From the NCBI RefSeq assembly GCF_008843145.1, contig NZ_CP030265.1, positions 2,280,001-2,344,000 on the forward strand: a stretch of DNA of 64,000 bases, written 5' to 3'. How positions within the stretch are numbered: the first letter of the stretch is position 1; each line of letters starts with the position of its first letter. The notes beneath the pieces were generated by a model. That model saw only the letters and a list, made by a program, of their open reading frames with translations, made no database searches and was not told the origin of the DNA. The translations under genes and the position numbers were made by a program. Below are positions 8,246-16,395 of the stretch, in pieces. This DNA comes from Skermanella pratensis (lineage in GTDB: Bacteria > Pseudomonadota > Alphaproteobacteria > Azospirillales > Azospirillaceae).

Positions 8246-8815
8246 ATGAATCGTACCGTTTTGGCAACCGCCGTGCTCGGCACGATGCTCGCAGCCGCCG
8301 TCCCGGTCTTCGCCCAGGGCGGTCCCGGCGGTCCCGGCGGCGGTCCTGGCGGCCCCGGTGGTCCTGGTCCGCGCTTCGAAAGGATGTGCGAGAACCTGGA
8401 CGCCCGCGTCGCCGGCATGCTGGCCTTCGCGGAGACCCGTCTGAGGATCACCGACGCCCAGCGTCCGGTTTGGGACAATTTCGCCCAGGCGGTCAAGAAC
8501 AGCGAAAGCCCCATGAAGCAGCGCTGCGAGAACCCGGAGGCTTTCACCCGCCCCGCGACCCTGCCGGAGCGGGCCCAGCGCATGGAGGAGATGATGACGG
8601 CCCGGCTTGAGCAGGTCCGCCAGATCCGCCCGGCGCTCGACCAGCTCTATGCCGGCTTCTCGGACGAGCAGAAGAAGACCGCCGACGAGATGATGGAGCG
8701 CATGATGCGGCACGGGCCGGGCGGCTTCGGCGAGTTCGGTCACGGGCCGCGCCACGGCCGCGGGCATGGTCATGGCCATGGCGACGGCCCGCGCGGTGAC
8801 CGCGGCCCGATGTAA
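8246..8815 (+). CDS. Spy/CpxP-like periplasmic protein with GPGG repeats and His-rich tail
   Basis: 189 residues. A signal peptide (MNRTVLATAVLGTMLAAAVPVFA) is followed by a glycine/proline repeat region (GGPGGPGG units, about residues 25-41), then a helical core with LTxxQ-like motifs (RITDAQRPVW and FSDEQKKTADEMM), and a tail rich in histidine, glycine and arginine. LTxxQ-motif proteins such as Spy and CpxP are periplasmic chaperones or stress sensors and some respond to metals. The His-rich tail may bind metal. It is divergent from the EnvZ/OmpR-like operon and probably controlled by it. Confidence 0.82.
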   Translation: MNRTVLATAVLGTMLAAAVPVFAQGGPGGPGGGPGGPGGPGPRFERMCENLDARVAGMLAFAETRLRITDAQRPVWDNFAQAVKNSESPMKQRCENPEAFTRPATLPERAQRMEEMMTARLEQVRQIRPALDQLYAGFSDEQKKTADEMMERMMRHGPGGFGEFGHGPRHGRGHGHGHGDGPRGDRGPM

Positions 8816-8828
8816 CCGGCGGGTGTGG

Positions 8829-8860
8829 AGGCCCGGCGCGCTGGGGAGCGCGCCGGGCCT
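8829..8860 (+). terminator. Hairpin terminator after the Spy-like gene
   Basis: A perfect 14-bp stem (8829-8842 with 8847-8860) closed by a GGGG loop begins 13 bases after the stop codon. It is followed by only short pyrimidine runs (TCCTTC), so it is a very stable hairpin with a weak U tract. Confidence 0.65.
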
Positions 8861-8922
8861 CCTTCGTCGGCAGCGCGCTGTTTTCTCTTTGAGAGCCGCC
8901 GCGCCGCCGCTATGTAAGAACC

Positions 8923-9495
8923 GTGAACCAACTGACCAGACTCCTCATCGAAGCCGGGCCGCTTGCGGTCTTCTTCGTGACCAATTCCAAGGCCGGCATC
9001 ATGGTCGGCACGGGCGCCTTCATGACGGCTACGGCCGTGGCCGTGCTGCTGTCCTGGCACCTGGAACGCAAGCTGCCGATCATGCCCCTGGTCGGTTGCT
9101 TCTTCGTGATCCTGTTCGGCGGATTGACCCTGTGGCTCGATGACGACCTGTTCATCAAGCTCAAGCCGACCGTGGTCAACCTGCTGTTCGCGACCGTTCT
9201 GTTCACCAGCCTGGCGCTCCGCCGGAACGTGATGAAGCCCCTGCTCGGGACGGTGCTGAACCTGAGCGAGGAGGGCTGGCGCATCCTGACGGTGCGCTGG
9301 GCCTGCTTCTTCGTGATTCTGGCCGTGCTCAACGAGGTGGTGTGGCGCACCATGACCACCGATGCCTGGGTCAATTTCAAGGTGTTCGGGATCCTGCCGC
9401 TCACCCTGGTGTTCAGCGGGCTTCAGATGCCGGTGATCATGAAGCATCAGATTCCCGACGAGGCCGATCCCAAGGAGCCCGCGCGCGCCGAATGA
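8923..9495 (+). CDS. yciB: Inner-membrane protein YciB / septation protein A
   Basis: 190 residues with about five membrane spans. It matches the YciB/IspZ family in length and in signatures such as LFGGLTLWLDDDLFIKLKPTVVN and LNEVVWR...WVNFKVFG. YciB proteins take part in cell-envelope synthesis and septation. The start is GTG at 8923, as the first methionine would lie inside the first span. Its stop codon overlaps the ATG of the next gene (ATGA), so the two are translationally coupled. Confidence 0.9.
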   Translation: MNQLTRLLIEAGPLAVFFVTNSKAGIMVGTGAFMTATAVAVLLSWHLERKLPIMPLVGCFFVILFGGLTLWLDDDLFIKLKPTVVNLLFATVLFTSLALRRNVMKPLLGTVLNLSEEGWRILTVRWACFFVILAVLNEVVWRTMTTDAWVNFKVFGILPLTLVFSGLQMPVIMKHQIPDEADPKEPARAE

Positions 9496-10421
9496 CCGCG
9501 GAAAGCGTTCCCGACTACCTGCCGTTCGCCGAGGGGCCGTTCCGCATGGCGATGGGACTGATGGCCCTGAAGCCGGCGGACTGGATCGAGATAGACGGCA
9601 ATTACGCCTCTGAGATAGCTCTGCGCGATCGCCTGCTGATCGAGCGGCGCGACGACGTCCTGGCCATGCGGCCGGAAGCGGCCGGAGCCTGCCGCGAGGT
9701 CCTGGACCAACTCGCCGGTTTCCTGCCCGAGCGGTTCCCCGACCGTTTCCAGCGGTCCGGCCCGGAACTGCTGAACCGGGTCACCGGGGACCGCTGGAGG
9801 ATCGAGGGCGAATTGCCCGACCCGCTGGAGATCGCCGGGCGTCTGGTCCAGGAAGACTTCTGCATTCTCCAGGAAGTGGATGGGGAGCTTCGCCTGACCG
9901 CGGGCGTCCTGTGCTTTCCCAACCGCTGGAGGCTCGCCGACAAGCTTGGCCTGCCCATGCTGGGCATCCATGCTCCGGTACCGGCTTATGCCGACCGCCT
10001 GGGCAAGCCGGTCGACCGTTTCCTCGGCCTGATGACGCCGGACCGGCCGGTCTGGCGGCTGAACTGGTCCCTGACGGACGATCCGGCGCTGTTCCAGCCG
10101 CTGGGGCACGGGCGGCGCGATGCCGATTTGAGCATCACGGCGGAGAATGCCGGGGCGCGTGTCTTCCTGCGCGTCGAGCGGCAGACGCTGCGGCGCCTGC
10201 CGCGCACCGGGGCCGTCCTCTTCACGATCCGGACCCATCAGCGCCCGGTCGAGGCCTTGGCCGGCCGGCCGCAGGATGCGGCTCGCCTGGCCTCGGCGGT
10301 CCGCGCCTTGCCCGACGACACGGCCCGCTACAAGAGCATCACGCCGTTCAGGTCAGCTCTGCTGGCCTGTCTGGATCGTATGACCGGTGAGTCCGCTAGT
10401 GGCTCGGCACAGTGGTTTTGA
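9492..10421 (+). CDS. DUF3445 (heme-dependent oxidative N-demethylase family) protein
   Basis: About 309 residues from the ATG that overlaps the yciB stop. Segments such as PFRMAMGLMALKPADWIEID, GLPMLGIHAPVPAYADRLGKPVDRFL and RVERQTLRRLPRTGAVLFTIRTH are typical of the DUF3445 family, some members of which are heme-dependent N-demethylases. The last eight codons and the stop (A-S-G-S-A-Q-W-F) lie inside the left terminal repeat of the MITE that follows, so the original C-terminus was replaced or extended by that insertion. Substrate unknown. Confidence 0.8.
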   Translation: MTAESVPDYLPFAEGPFRMAMGLMALKPADWIEIDGNYASEIALRDRLLIERRDDVLAMRPEAAGACREVLDQLAGFLPERFPDRFQRSGPELLNRVTGDRWRIEGELPDPLEIAGRLVQEDFCILQEVDGELRLTAGVLCFPNRWRLADKLGLPMLGIHAPVPAYADRLGKPVDRFLGLMTPDRPVWRLNWSLTDDPALFQPLGHGRRDADLSITAENAGARVFLRVERQTLRRLPRTGAVLFTIRTHQRPVEALAGRPQDAARLASAVRALPDDTARYKSITPFRSALLACLDRMTGESASGSAQWF

Positions 10422-10592
10422 TTGATCTATCGTAGGTCGGCCTCGGCCGAAGGCCGACGCCGACAGCGTGGCCGGAGCGTTGACGCAGGGTGTCGGCGTT
10501 CGCCCTGACGGGCTAAGGCCGACCTACGGCACTACGGCACTACGGCACTCCGCTCCGCCGAACGTCATCAAAAACACTGTGCAGGACCACTA
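10397..10592. mobile_element. MITE-like element with TA ends (IS630-type)
   Basis: A 196-bp non-coding element. Its two 26-bp ends (10397-10422 and 10567-10592) are inverted repeats matching at 22 of 26 positions, sharing TAGTGG, GCACAGTG and TTTTGAT. The outer dinucleotide at both ends is TA, the target duplicated by IS630/Tc1-mariner transposases. Inside is a second inverted repeat (10431-10443 with 10516-10528, CGTAGGTCGGCCT). No transposase is encoded, so it would have to be mobilised by an element elsewhere in the genome. Confidence 0.7.
10523..10547. repeat. Short tandem repeat inside the MITE
   Basis: Three tandem copies of the 8-base unit CTACGGCA lie next to the inner inverted repeat of the MITE. 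They look like replication-slippage copies of the arm end. Confidence 0.6.
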
Positions 10593-10742
10593 ATAATAGT
10601 CAGCACGATAGATCGTAAGTCGGTCCGACAATGCGTTGACCGATGGAAATAGACCCGTACGGTGGCTCATAATTGTAACGGTACTTTCCATAGTGCAGGA
10701 GCTATTGCTGCCCCTAAGATGGGATTCATTTGAGGTGATGAG

Positions 10743-11825
10743 ATGACCGAGCCGACTTCGCTCGATCAATACCTGATCGAATTGATCAACCGGGCGCGAT
10801 TGGATCCAACCGCGGAAGCCTCGCGCCTGGGTATCGACATCAACCAGGGGCTTCCGGGGGGACAGATCAGCACGGCGCCCAAGCAGCCGCTCGCCTTCGA
10901 TCCGGACCTGACCGAAGCGGCGCGCGGCCATGCGGAGTGGATGCTGGATGCCGACGTGTTCTCGCACACGGGCGCGGAGGGCAGCAATCCGGGCATCCGG
11001 ATGGCGGACGCCGGCTACGGGTTCACCGGTAACTGGCGCTGGGGCGAGAACATATCCTGGCGCGGCACCATCGGATCCGCCGAAGATCCCGCCGAATCGC
11101 TTGACCGCCAGCACGATGCGCTGTTCCTCAGCCCCGGCCATCGCGAGAATATCCTTCAGGACGATTTCCGCGAGATCGGTACCGCCACGGTCTCCGGTGA
11201 CTTCCAGGGTTACGATACGCTGATGGTCGCCGAAAACTTCGGCAAGACCGGCGACGACGTGTTCCTGACCGGCGTCGCCTATGACGACCTGGACGGGAAC
11301 GATTTCTACACGCCGGGGGAGGGAAGGGGCGGTATCAATGTCAGCGCGACCCCGATGGGATCGGCCGAACCGATCACCCTGACGGACCTGACCGGCATGG
11401 CCGGAGGTTACGAGATCGCGGCCCAGCCGGGAACCTACTCGGTCACGTTCTCCGGCGGCGGGCTGGCATCTCCCGTGGTGCAGACCGTGGAACTCGGCAG
11501 CGAGAACGTGAAGCTCGACCTGATCGATCCGGATGTCGCCGCGCCAGCCCCGGGCAGCGAGGTGGCCGGTGTGTCCGGTACCGACTCACTGGCTTCGCTG
11601 ATCGACTATTTCGCGGCTGAAACCGAAGGGCTGGACTTCACCGCGCTGGTCGATCATGTCCGGACCGGCGAATCCTTGCCGGATGCCTGGATCAACACTC
11701 TGCAGGACGGAGTCGACATGCTGCGGACGATCGACGTGGATGCCATCGCGGACGAACTGTCGGGTTACATCGACCTTGCCGGCCTGCCCGACGTCCGGAA
11801 CGCCGACGACGGCCAGTGGGTCTGA
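10743..11825 (+). CDS. CAP/SCP-domain protein without obvious signal peptide
   Basis: 360 residues, ATG preceded by GAGGTGATG. Residues about 5-175 form a CAP (SCP/PR-1) domain with the conserved histidines and acidic residues: RGHAEWMLDADVFSH, WGENISW, SPGHRENIL. After it comes GVAYDDLDGNDFYTPGEGRGGINV, an Asp/Asn-rich loop that resembles a calcium-binding insertion in a beta domain, then a 90-residue helical tail of unknown type. CAP proteins are usually secreted. No N-terminal signal peptide is visible, so export, if it occurs, would need a C-terminal signal (type I secretion) or another route. Function unknown. Confidence 0.78.
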   Translation: MTEPTSLDQYLIELINRARLDPTAEASRLGIDINQGLPGGQISTAPKQPLAFDPDLTEAARGHAEWMLDADVFSHTGAEGSNPGIRMADAGYGFTGNWRWGENISWRGTIGSAEDPAESLDRQHDALFLSPGHRENILQDDFREIGTATVSGDFQGYDTLMVAENFGKTGDDVFLTGVAYDDLDGNDFYTPGEGRGGINVSATPMGSAEPITLTDLTGMAGGYEIAAQPGTYSVTFSGGGLASPVVQTVELGSENVKLDLIDPDVAAPAPGSEVAGVSGTDSLASLIDYFAAETEGLDFTALVDHVRTGESLPDAWINTLQDGVDMLRTIDVDAIADELSGYIDLAGLPDVRNADDGQWV

Positions 11826-11831
11826 CTCGAA

Positions 11832-11860
11832 GGGCCGGCCCGGTTATCCCGGGCCGGCCC
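11832..11860. terminator. Strong hairpin between convergent genes
   Basis: A 12-bp perfect G/C stem (11832-11843 with 11849-11860) with a five-base loop sits between the converging CAP-protein gene and ahcY. It could end transcription from both sides. Neither side has a T run, so this is a likely but not canonical bidirectional terminator. Confidence 0.55.
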
Positions 11861-11868
11861 CGACGGTC

Positions 11869-13173
11869 TTAGTAGCGGTAGTGGTCGGGCTTGTACGGGC
11901 CGGCGGCCGGAACGCCGATATAGGCCGACTGCTTCTCGGTCAGCTCGGTCAGCTTCGCGCCGATCTTGCCGAGGTGCAGGCGGGCGACCTTCTCGTCCAG
12001 GTGCTTGGGCAGCACATAGACGTTGCGCTCGTACTTGGCGTGGTTCTGCCAGAGCTCGATCTGGGCCAGCACCTGGTTGGTGAAGCTGGCGGACATCACG
12101 AAGCTGGGGTGGCCGGTGGCGCAGCCGAGATTGACCAGCCGGCCCTTGGCCAGCACGATCAGCCGCTTGCCGTCGGGGAACACCACCTCGTCCACCTGCG
12201 GCTTCACCTCTTCCCAGGCGTAATTGCGCAGGCTGTCGATCTGGATCTCGCTGTCGAAGTGACCGATGTTGCAGACGATCGCCCGGTCCTTCATCTGGCG
12301 CATGTGATCCTGGGTGATCACGTCCACATTGCCGGTCGCCGTCACGAAGATGTCGCCCACCGGGGCGGCGTCGTCCATGGTGGTGACCTGATAGCCTTCC
12401 ATGGCGGCCTGGAGCGCGTTGATCGGGTCGATCTCGGTGACCAGGACGCGCGCGCCCTGGCTGCGCAGCGAGGCGGCCGAGCCCTTGCCCACGTCGCCAT
12501 AGCCGGCGACCACGGCGACCTTGCCGGCCATCATCACGTCGGTGGCGCGCTTGATGCCGTCGACCAGGCTCTCGCGGCAGCCGTACAGGTTGTCGAACTT
12601 CGACTTCGTCACGCTGTCGTTGACGTTGATCGCAGGCACCTTCAGCGTGCCGGCCTTGACCATCTCGTAGAGGCGGTGGACGCCGGTGGTCGTCTCCTCG
12701 GACAGGCCGCGGACATCGTTCAGCATCTCCGGGTATTTCTCGTGCATGATCTGGGTGACGTCGCCGCCATCGTCCAGGATCATGTTCGGTGTCCAGCCGT
12801 CGGGCCCGCGAAGGCTCTGCTCGATGCACCACCAGAACTCCTCCTCCGTCTCGCCCTTCCAGGCGAACACGGGGATGCCGGCGGCGGCGATGGCGGCGGC
12901 GGCCTGGTCCTGGGTCGAGAAGATGTTGCACGAGGACCAGCGGACGGTGGCGCCCAGGTGGGTCAGCGTCTCGATCAGGACGGCGGTCTGGATCGTCATG
13001 TGCAGGCAGCCGACGATCCGCGCACCCTTGAGCGGCTTGGAGTCGCCGAATTCCTCGCGCAGAGCCATCAGGCCGGGCATCTCGGTCTCGGCGATCGCGA
13101 TTTCCTTGCGGCCCCAGCCGGCGAGCTCGATGTCCTTGACCTTGTAATCAGTGAAACCACTGGCGACGGCCAT
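11869..13173 (-). CDS. ahcY: S-adenosylhomocysteine hydrolase
   Basis: 434 residues from the ATG at 13173, which is preceded by AAGGAG; the frame stays open 18 codons further upstream but without homology. The enzyme hydrolyses S-adenosylhomocysteine to adenosine and homocysteine, clearing the product of all SAM-dependent methylations. Visible features: the N-terminal [12 protein letters not shown], the NAD-binding [10 protein letters not shown] motif, and the C-terminal tail ending KPDHYRY used for cofactor binding. The neighbouring PTS genes on the same strand match the common alphaproteobacterial order. A perfect palindrome upstream suggests control by a methionine-cycle repressor. Confidence 0.96.
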   Translation of the reverse strand: MAVASGFTDYKVKDIELAGWGRKEIAIAETEMPGLMALREEFGDSKPLKGARIVGCLHMTIQTAVLIETLTHLGATVRWSSCNIFSTQDQAAAAIAAAGIPVFAWKGETEEEFWWCIEQSLRGPDGWTPNMILDDGGDVTQIMHEKYPEMLNDVRGLSEETTTGVHRLYEMVKAGTLKVPAINVNDSVTKSKFDNLYGCRESLVDGIKRATDVMMAGKVAVVAGYGDVGKGSAASLRSQGARVLVTEIDPINALQAAMEGYQVTTMDDAAPVGDIFVTATGNVDVITQDHMRQMKDRAIVCNIGHFDSEIQIDSLRNYAWEEVKPQVDEVVFPDGKRLIVLAKGRLVNLGCATGHPSFVMSASFTNQVLAQIELWQNHAKYERNVYVLPKHLDEKVARLHLGKIGAKLTELTEKQSAYIGVPAAGPYKPDHYRY

Positions 13174-13247
13174 CTGGAAAACTCCTTGCGGTAACTGCGG
13201 TACGAGTGACTGCGCAGGGTTTATCAAGAGCCGACCTTCTGGGCAAG

Positions 13248-13265
13248 CATAAAGATATCTTTATG
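13248..13265. promoter_or_regulatory. Perfect 18-bp palindrome upstream of ahcY
   Basis: CATAAAGATATCTTTATG is a perfect 18-base palindrome 75 bases upstream of the ahcY start. From memory, ATAAAGATATCTTTAT-type sites precede methionine-cycle genes (metF, metH, ahcY) in other alphaproteobacteria and are attributed to ArsR-family SahR-type regulators that sense S-adenosylhomocysteine. Here the regulator gene itself is not in the window. The rest of 13174-13512 shows no gene. Confidence 0.65.
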
Positions 13266-13512
13266 TTTGCAACAATGTGCGGCAAGCGTGAACGGTTGAA
13301 AGTTGCGGCGGCCTGTCGCACTTTACGAGAGGCATGGCCGCTCCTGCATCGTTATGATCACGGATCGATCGGTCCGAAAAAAATCATGGACCTGGAAAAC
13401 GGAGTGCATATAACGAACGACGTAGACTTCGCATGTGCGGCATTGCGAAGGACCTCCGGATCGTCGCGACCGCAGCGGACCGACTCAGCGGCCAACCTTG
13501 GGAGCCGATGCC

Positions 13513-13779
13513 ATGTTGGAGCCGAGAAACCAGCCGGAACCACCGGCCGCCCCCAGGCTCAAGACCCCCGCGCGCAGGATGGAAACGGCATTGCAGGTGC
13601 TGCTGGGCATGGCTTTCCTGGCCGACCTGGCCTTCCTGGCGGCCTTGGGACTGCATCTCTCCGAGAGCGTCGAGGCGACCGGCCTGACCCTCGCCGCCGG
13701 ATGTGCGGTCCTGCTGGCGGCGGTGCTGATCCGCGTGACGCGGCGGATCGGCGCTTCCGATACGGCCGGGCAGACTTGA
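13513..13779 (+). CDS. Small two-span membrane protein of unknown function
   Basis: 88 residues from ATG 13513: a proline-rich cytoplasmic start (MLEPRNQPEPPAAPRLKTP), then two hydrophobic segments (LLGMAFLADLAFLAALGLHL and TGLTLAAGCAVLLAAVLI) and a basic end. I recognise no family. Coding is supported by membrane-protein composition and plausible codon use. The gene runs opposite to the flanking ahcY and ptsI, which is unusual inside this conserved block. Confidence 0.5.
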   Translation: MLEPRNQPEPPAAPRLKTPARRMETALQVLLGMAFLADLAFLAALGLHLSESVEATGLTLAAGCAVLLAAVLIRVTRRIGASDTAGQT

Positions 13780-13800
13780 CTCCTCGCCGCGGCGTTCCCG

Positions 13801-15627
13801 TCACGCCAGCGCGTTGAAATCGTCGAGCAGGATGGCGATCCGGCCCGCATCGCTCTGCTCCATGATGACCCGCGCCCGGCGGGTGGCCTCCACCAGGTCC
13901 AATCCCCGGATCCGGCGCTTCACCGCCAGCAGCGATCCGGGCGACATTGACAGTTCCCGGATGCCGAACCCCAGGAGCAGGGCGGCGTACCGGGGGTCGC
14001 CGGCGATCTCGCCGCACACGCTGACGGGGATGCGCGCCCTCAGCGCCGCTTCGGTCGAGAACTGGATCAGGCGCAGCACCGCGGGGTGGAGCGGATCGTA
14101 GAGATGGGCCACCTGCTCGTCGCCGCGGTCGATCGCCAGGGTGTACTGGGTCAGGTCGTTGGTTCCGATCGCGAAGAAATCGCAGGTCGTCGCCAGCGCG
14201 TCGGCCGACAGGGCGGCGCCGGGAATTTCGATCATCACGCCCAGCGGCGGCAGCGGGTCGGCGATCCGCACGCCGCGCCGCTTCAGCCGGTTGGCGACGC
14301 GGATCAGGATCTCTCGGACCTTCCGCACCTCCGAGACCGTGCAGATCATCGGCAGCAGGATGCGGACCGGACCGTGCGCGCCCGCGCGCAGCATCGCGGC
14401 GAGCTGGGTTTCCAGCAGCTTCGGCTCGCGTAGGGACAGCCGGATGGCGCGCAAGCCCAGGGCCGGGTTGGCGCATTCCGCGAAGTGGCCGCCGAGCGAG
14501 GTCGCCAGCTTCTCGCCACCGACGTCCAGGGTCCGCGCGGTCACGGTGCGGCCCTGCATGCCCTCGACGATGCCCTTCATGCTTTCGTACTGCTCCTCCT
14601 CGTCCGGCAGGTCGTCCCGGTTCATGTAGAGGAACTCGGTCCGCAACAGGCCGACTCCGGCGGCACCGCAGTCCATGGCGCCCTCGACGTCGCGCGGCAT
14701 CTCGATGTTCGCGTTCAGCACGATCGACGTGCCGTCGCGGGTCACCGCCGGCAAGTCACGCAGGCGTTTCAGCGACTCCCGTTCGCGGGCCAGATCCTGC
14801 TGGCGCGATTGGAAACCGTTCAGCGTCGCAGCGCCCGGATTGATGAAGACCCGGCCGGAGATGCCGTCCACGACCACCCGGTCGCCGGTGCGCACCCCGT
14901 GCATCAGTCCCGCGACGCCCAGCACCGCGGGCAGGCCCAGCGACCGCGCCATGATCGCGGTGTGGCCCTCGGCCCCGCCCAGCACGGTCGCGAAGCCGCC
15001 GATCCGGCGCGGGTCCATCAAGGCGGTATCGGCCGGGGTCAACTCCTCCGCGATGATGATGCTGCCTTCGGGAACCTGGGAGAACGCCTGGAACTTGCGT
15101 TGCAGCAGCACCCGGATCAGTCGGCCGCCGACCTCGCGCACGTCGGCGATGCGCGCCGAGATGTAGGTGTCGTTCATCTCCGCGAAGCTGTGGGCCAGTG
15201 CCGCGATCTCCGCCTGGACCGCACCTTCCGCGTTGATCCGGTCGGTCACGATCCGGCGTTCCACGCCGCGCGTCAGCCGAGAGTTGGACAGCATGGCCAG
15301 ATGGGCATCGAGCAGGAAACCGACATCCTCCGCCGCCGATTCGGGCAGAAGCGATGCTTTCTCCTTCAGCTTGCGGATCTGCCGGCAGGCTTTGCCCGTG
15401 GCTTCGGCGAAGCGCGCCCGTTCCGCCTCGATCTGGTCCGCGTCGATCTGGTACTCGGGCACCTGGAGCGTTCCGCTGTCGACCACATAGGCGGGTCCGA
15501 CGGCGATACCGGAGGAAACGCCCAGACCGCGCAGCATCCGCTCGGGCGACGTGGGTCCGGCGGAGGTTCCGGGAATCCTGTTGTCCGTCGGCTCGGAAGG
15601 TTTCGAGGAATCCCGGTCAGTCTTCAT
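13801..15627 (-). CDS. ptsI: PTS enzyme I (phosphoenolpyruvate-protein phosphotransferase)
   Basis: 608 residues. It takes phosphate from phosphoenolpyruvate and passes it to HPr. The phospho-histidine site reads GGAEGHTAIMARSLGLPAVLG, and the C-terminal PEP-binding barrel shows LRTEFLY, FAIGTNDLTQYTLAIDR and the catalytic cysteine in SVCGEIAGDP. It lacks the N-terminal GAF domain of nitrogen-type EI (PtsP), so it is the plain form with an extra 30-residue acidic/Ser N-terminus. Its ATG overlaps the end of ptsH by 11 bases. No sugar permease (EIIB/EIIC) is nearby, so the pathway is probably regulatory. Confidence 0.92.
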   Translation of the reverse strand: MKTDRDSSKPSEPTDNRIPGTSAGPTSPERMLRGLGVSSGIAVGPAYVVDSGTLQVPEYQIDADQIEAERARFAEATGKACRQIRKLKEKASLLPESAAEDVGFLLDAHLAMLSNSRLTRGVERRIVTDRINAEGAVQAEIAALAHSFAEMNDTYISARIADVREVGGRLIRVLLQRKFQAFSQVPEGSIIIAEELTPADTALMDPRRIGGFATVLGGAEGHTAIMARSLGLPAVLGVAGLMHGVRTGDRVVVDGISGRVFINPGAATLNGFQSRQQDLARERESLKRLRDLPAVTRDGTSIVLNANIEMPRDVEGAMDCGAAGVGLLRTEFLYMNRDDLPDEEEQYESMKGIVEGMQGRTVTARTLDVGGEKLATSLGGHFAECANPALGLRAIRLSLREPKLLETQLAAMLRAGAHGPVRILLPMICTVSEVRKVREILIRVANRLKRRGVRIADPLPPLGVMIEIPGAALSADALATTCDFFAIGTNDLTQYTLAIDRGDEQVAHLYDPLHPAVLRLIQFSTEAALRARIPVSVCGEIAGDPRYAALLLGFGIRELSMSPGSLLAVKRRIRGLDLVEATRRARVIMEQSDAGRIAILLDDFNALA

Positions 15628-15928
15628 CGAACTTGCGCCCGATCAGGTCCACCAGCGCCGTGATCACCGGCTCCGCCTGGTTCCCATAGGCGCGCAGGGT
15701 GACGGTGCAGCCCTGGCTGGCCGCAAGCATCATTAGGCCCATGATCGACTGGCCTGAAACGATCATGTCGTTCCGTTCGACCTCGACCTCCGCGTCGTAC
15801 AGGGCGGCCAGCTTGACGAACTTGGCCGCCGCGCGGGCATGCAGGCCGCGCTGGTTGCAGATGGTTACGGTGTCGCAAGCGTCCGGGGTCTTGCCGCCGG
15901 AGGCGTTCTCAGTGCCGGATACCGACAT
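15617..15928 (-). CDS. ptsH: HPr phosphocarrier protein
   Basis: 103 residues from the ATG at 15928, preceded by AAGGA. The active-site motif NQRGLHARAAAKFV contains the phospho-histidine (H in LHAR), and SGQSIMGLMMLAASQG is the regulatory-serine region that HPr kinase modifies. HPr carries phosphate from EI to EIIA. Overlaps ptsI downstream and follows the EIIA gene by about 16 bases, in one operon with rapZ and hprK. Confidence 0.93.
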   Translation of the reverse strand: MSVSGTENASGGKTPDACDTVTICNQRGLHARAAAKFVKLAALYDAEVEVERNDMIVSGQSIMGLMMLAASQGCTVTLRAYGNQAEPVITALVDLIGRKFDED

Positions 15929-15944
15929 TTTCCAGTCCTTGGGC

Positions 15945-16346
15945 TCAATTATCGGACAGCAGCGTCGAAGCGACGTTGATGTATTTCTGCCCGGCATCGC
16001 GGGCGGCGAGCACCGCATCCGCCAGCTTCTCGGAACGCCGCACGCTGGCGAGCTTGATCAGCATGGGCAGGTTCACGCCGGCGATGACCTCGACCTGGGC
16101 CTTGTCCATAACGCTGATGGCGAGGTTGCTGGGAGTGCCGCCGAACATGTCGGTCAGCAGGACGACGCCGCTGCCGTCGTCGACCTCCGCGACGCTGTTC
16201 AGGATGTCGAGCCGGCGCTGCTCCATGTCGTCATCGGGACCGATGCAGACCGCCGCGACCTGCTCCTGTTCTCCCACGACGTGCTCGAGTGCCGCGATGA
16301 ACTCGGTCGCGAGACGCCCATGCGTTACAAGAACCATTCCGATCAT
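15945..16346 (-). CDS. PTS EIIA component, mannose family
   Basis: 133 residues from MIGMVLVTHGR at 16346, preceded by AAGGAAG; the ATG further upstream gives a 14-residue extension with no homology. The histidine in VTHGRLA is the phosphorylation site, and GVVLLTDMFGGTPSNLA is the conserved EIIA-Man core. In alphaproteobacteria this single-domain EIIA acts with HPr and EI as a signalling PTS that reports PEP and nitrogen/carbon status. No transport partners are present. Confidence 0.9.
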   Translation of the reverse strand: MIGMVLVTHGRLATEFIAALEHVVGEQEQVAAVCIGPDDDMEQRRLDILNSVAEVDDGSGVVLLTDMFGGTPSNLAISVMDKAQVEVIAGVNLPMLIKLASVRRSEKLADAVLAARDAGQKYINVASTLLSDN

Positions 16347-16395
16347 CGAACTTCCTTCTATCAACCGATCTGAACGCCGGCTTGTCATTTCAGCG

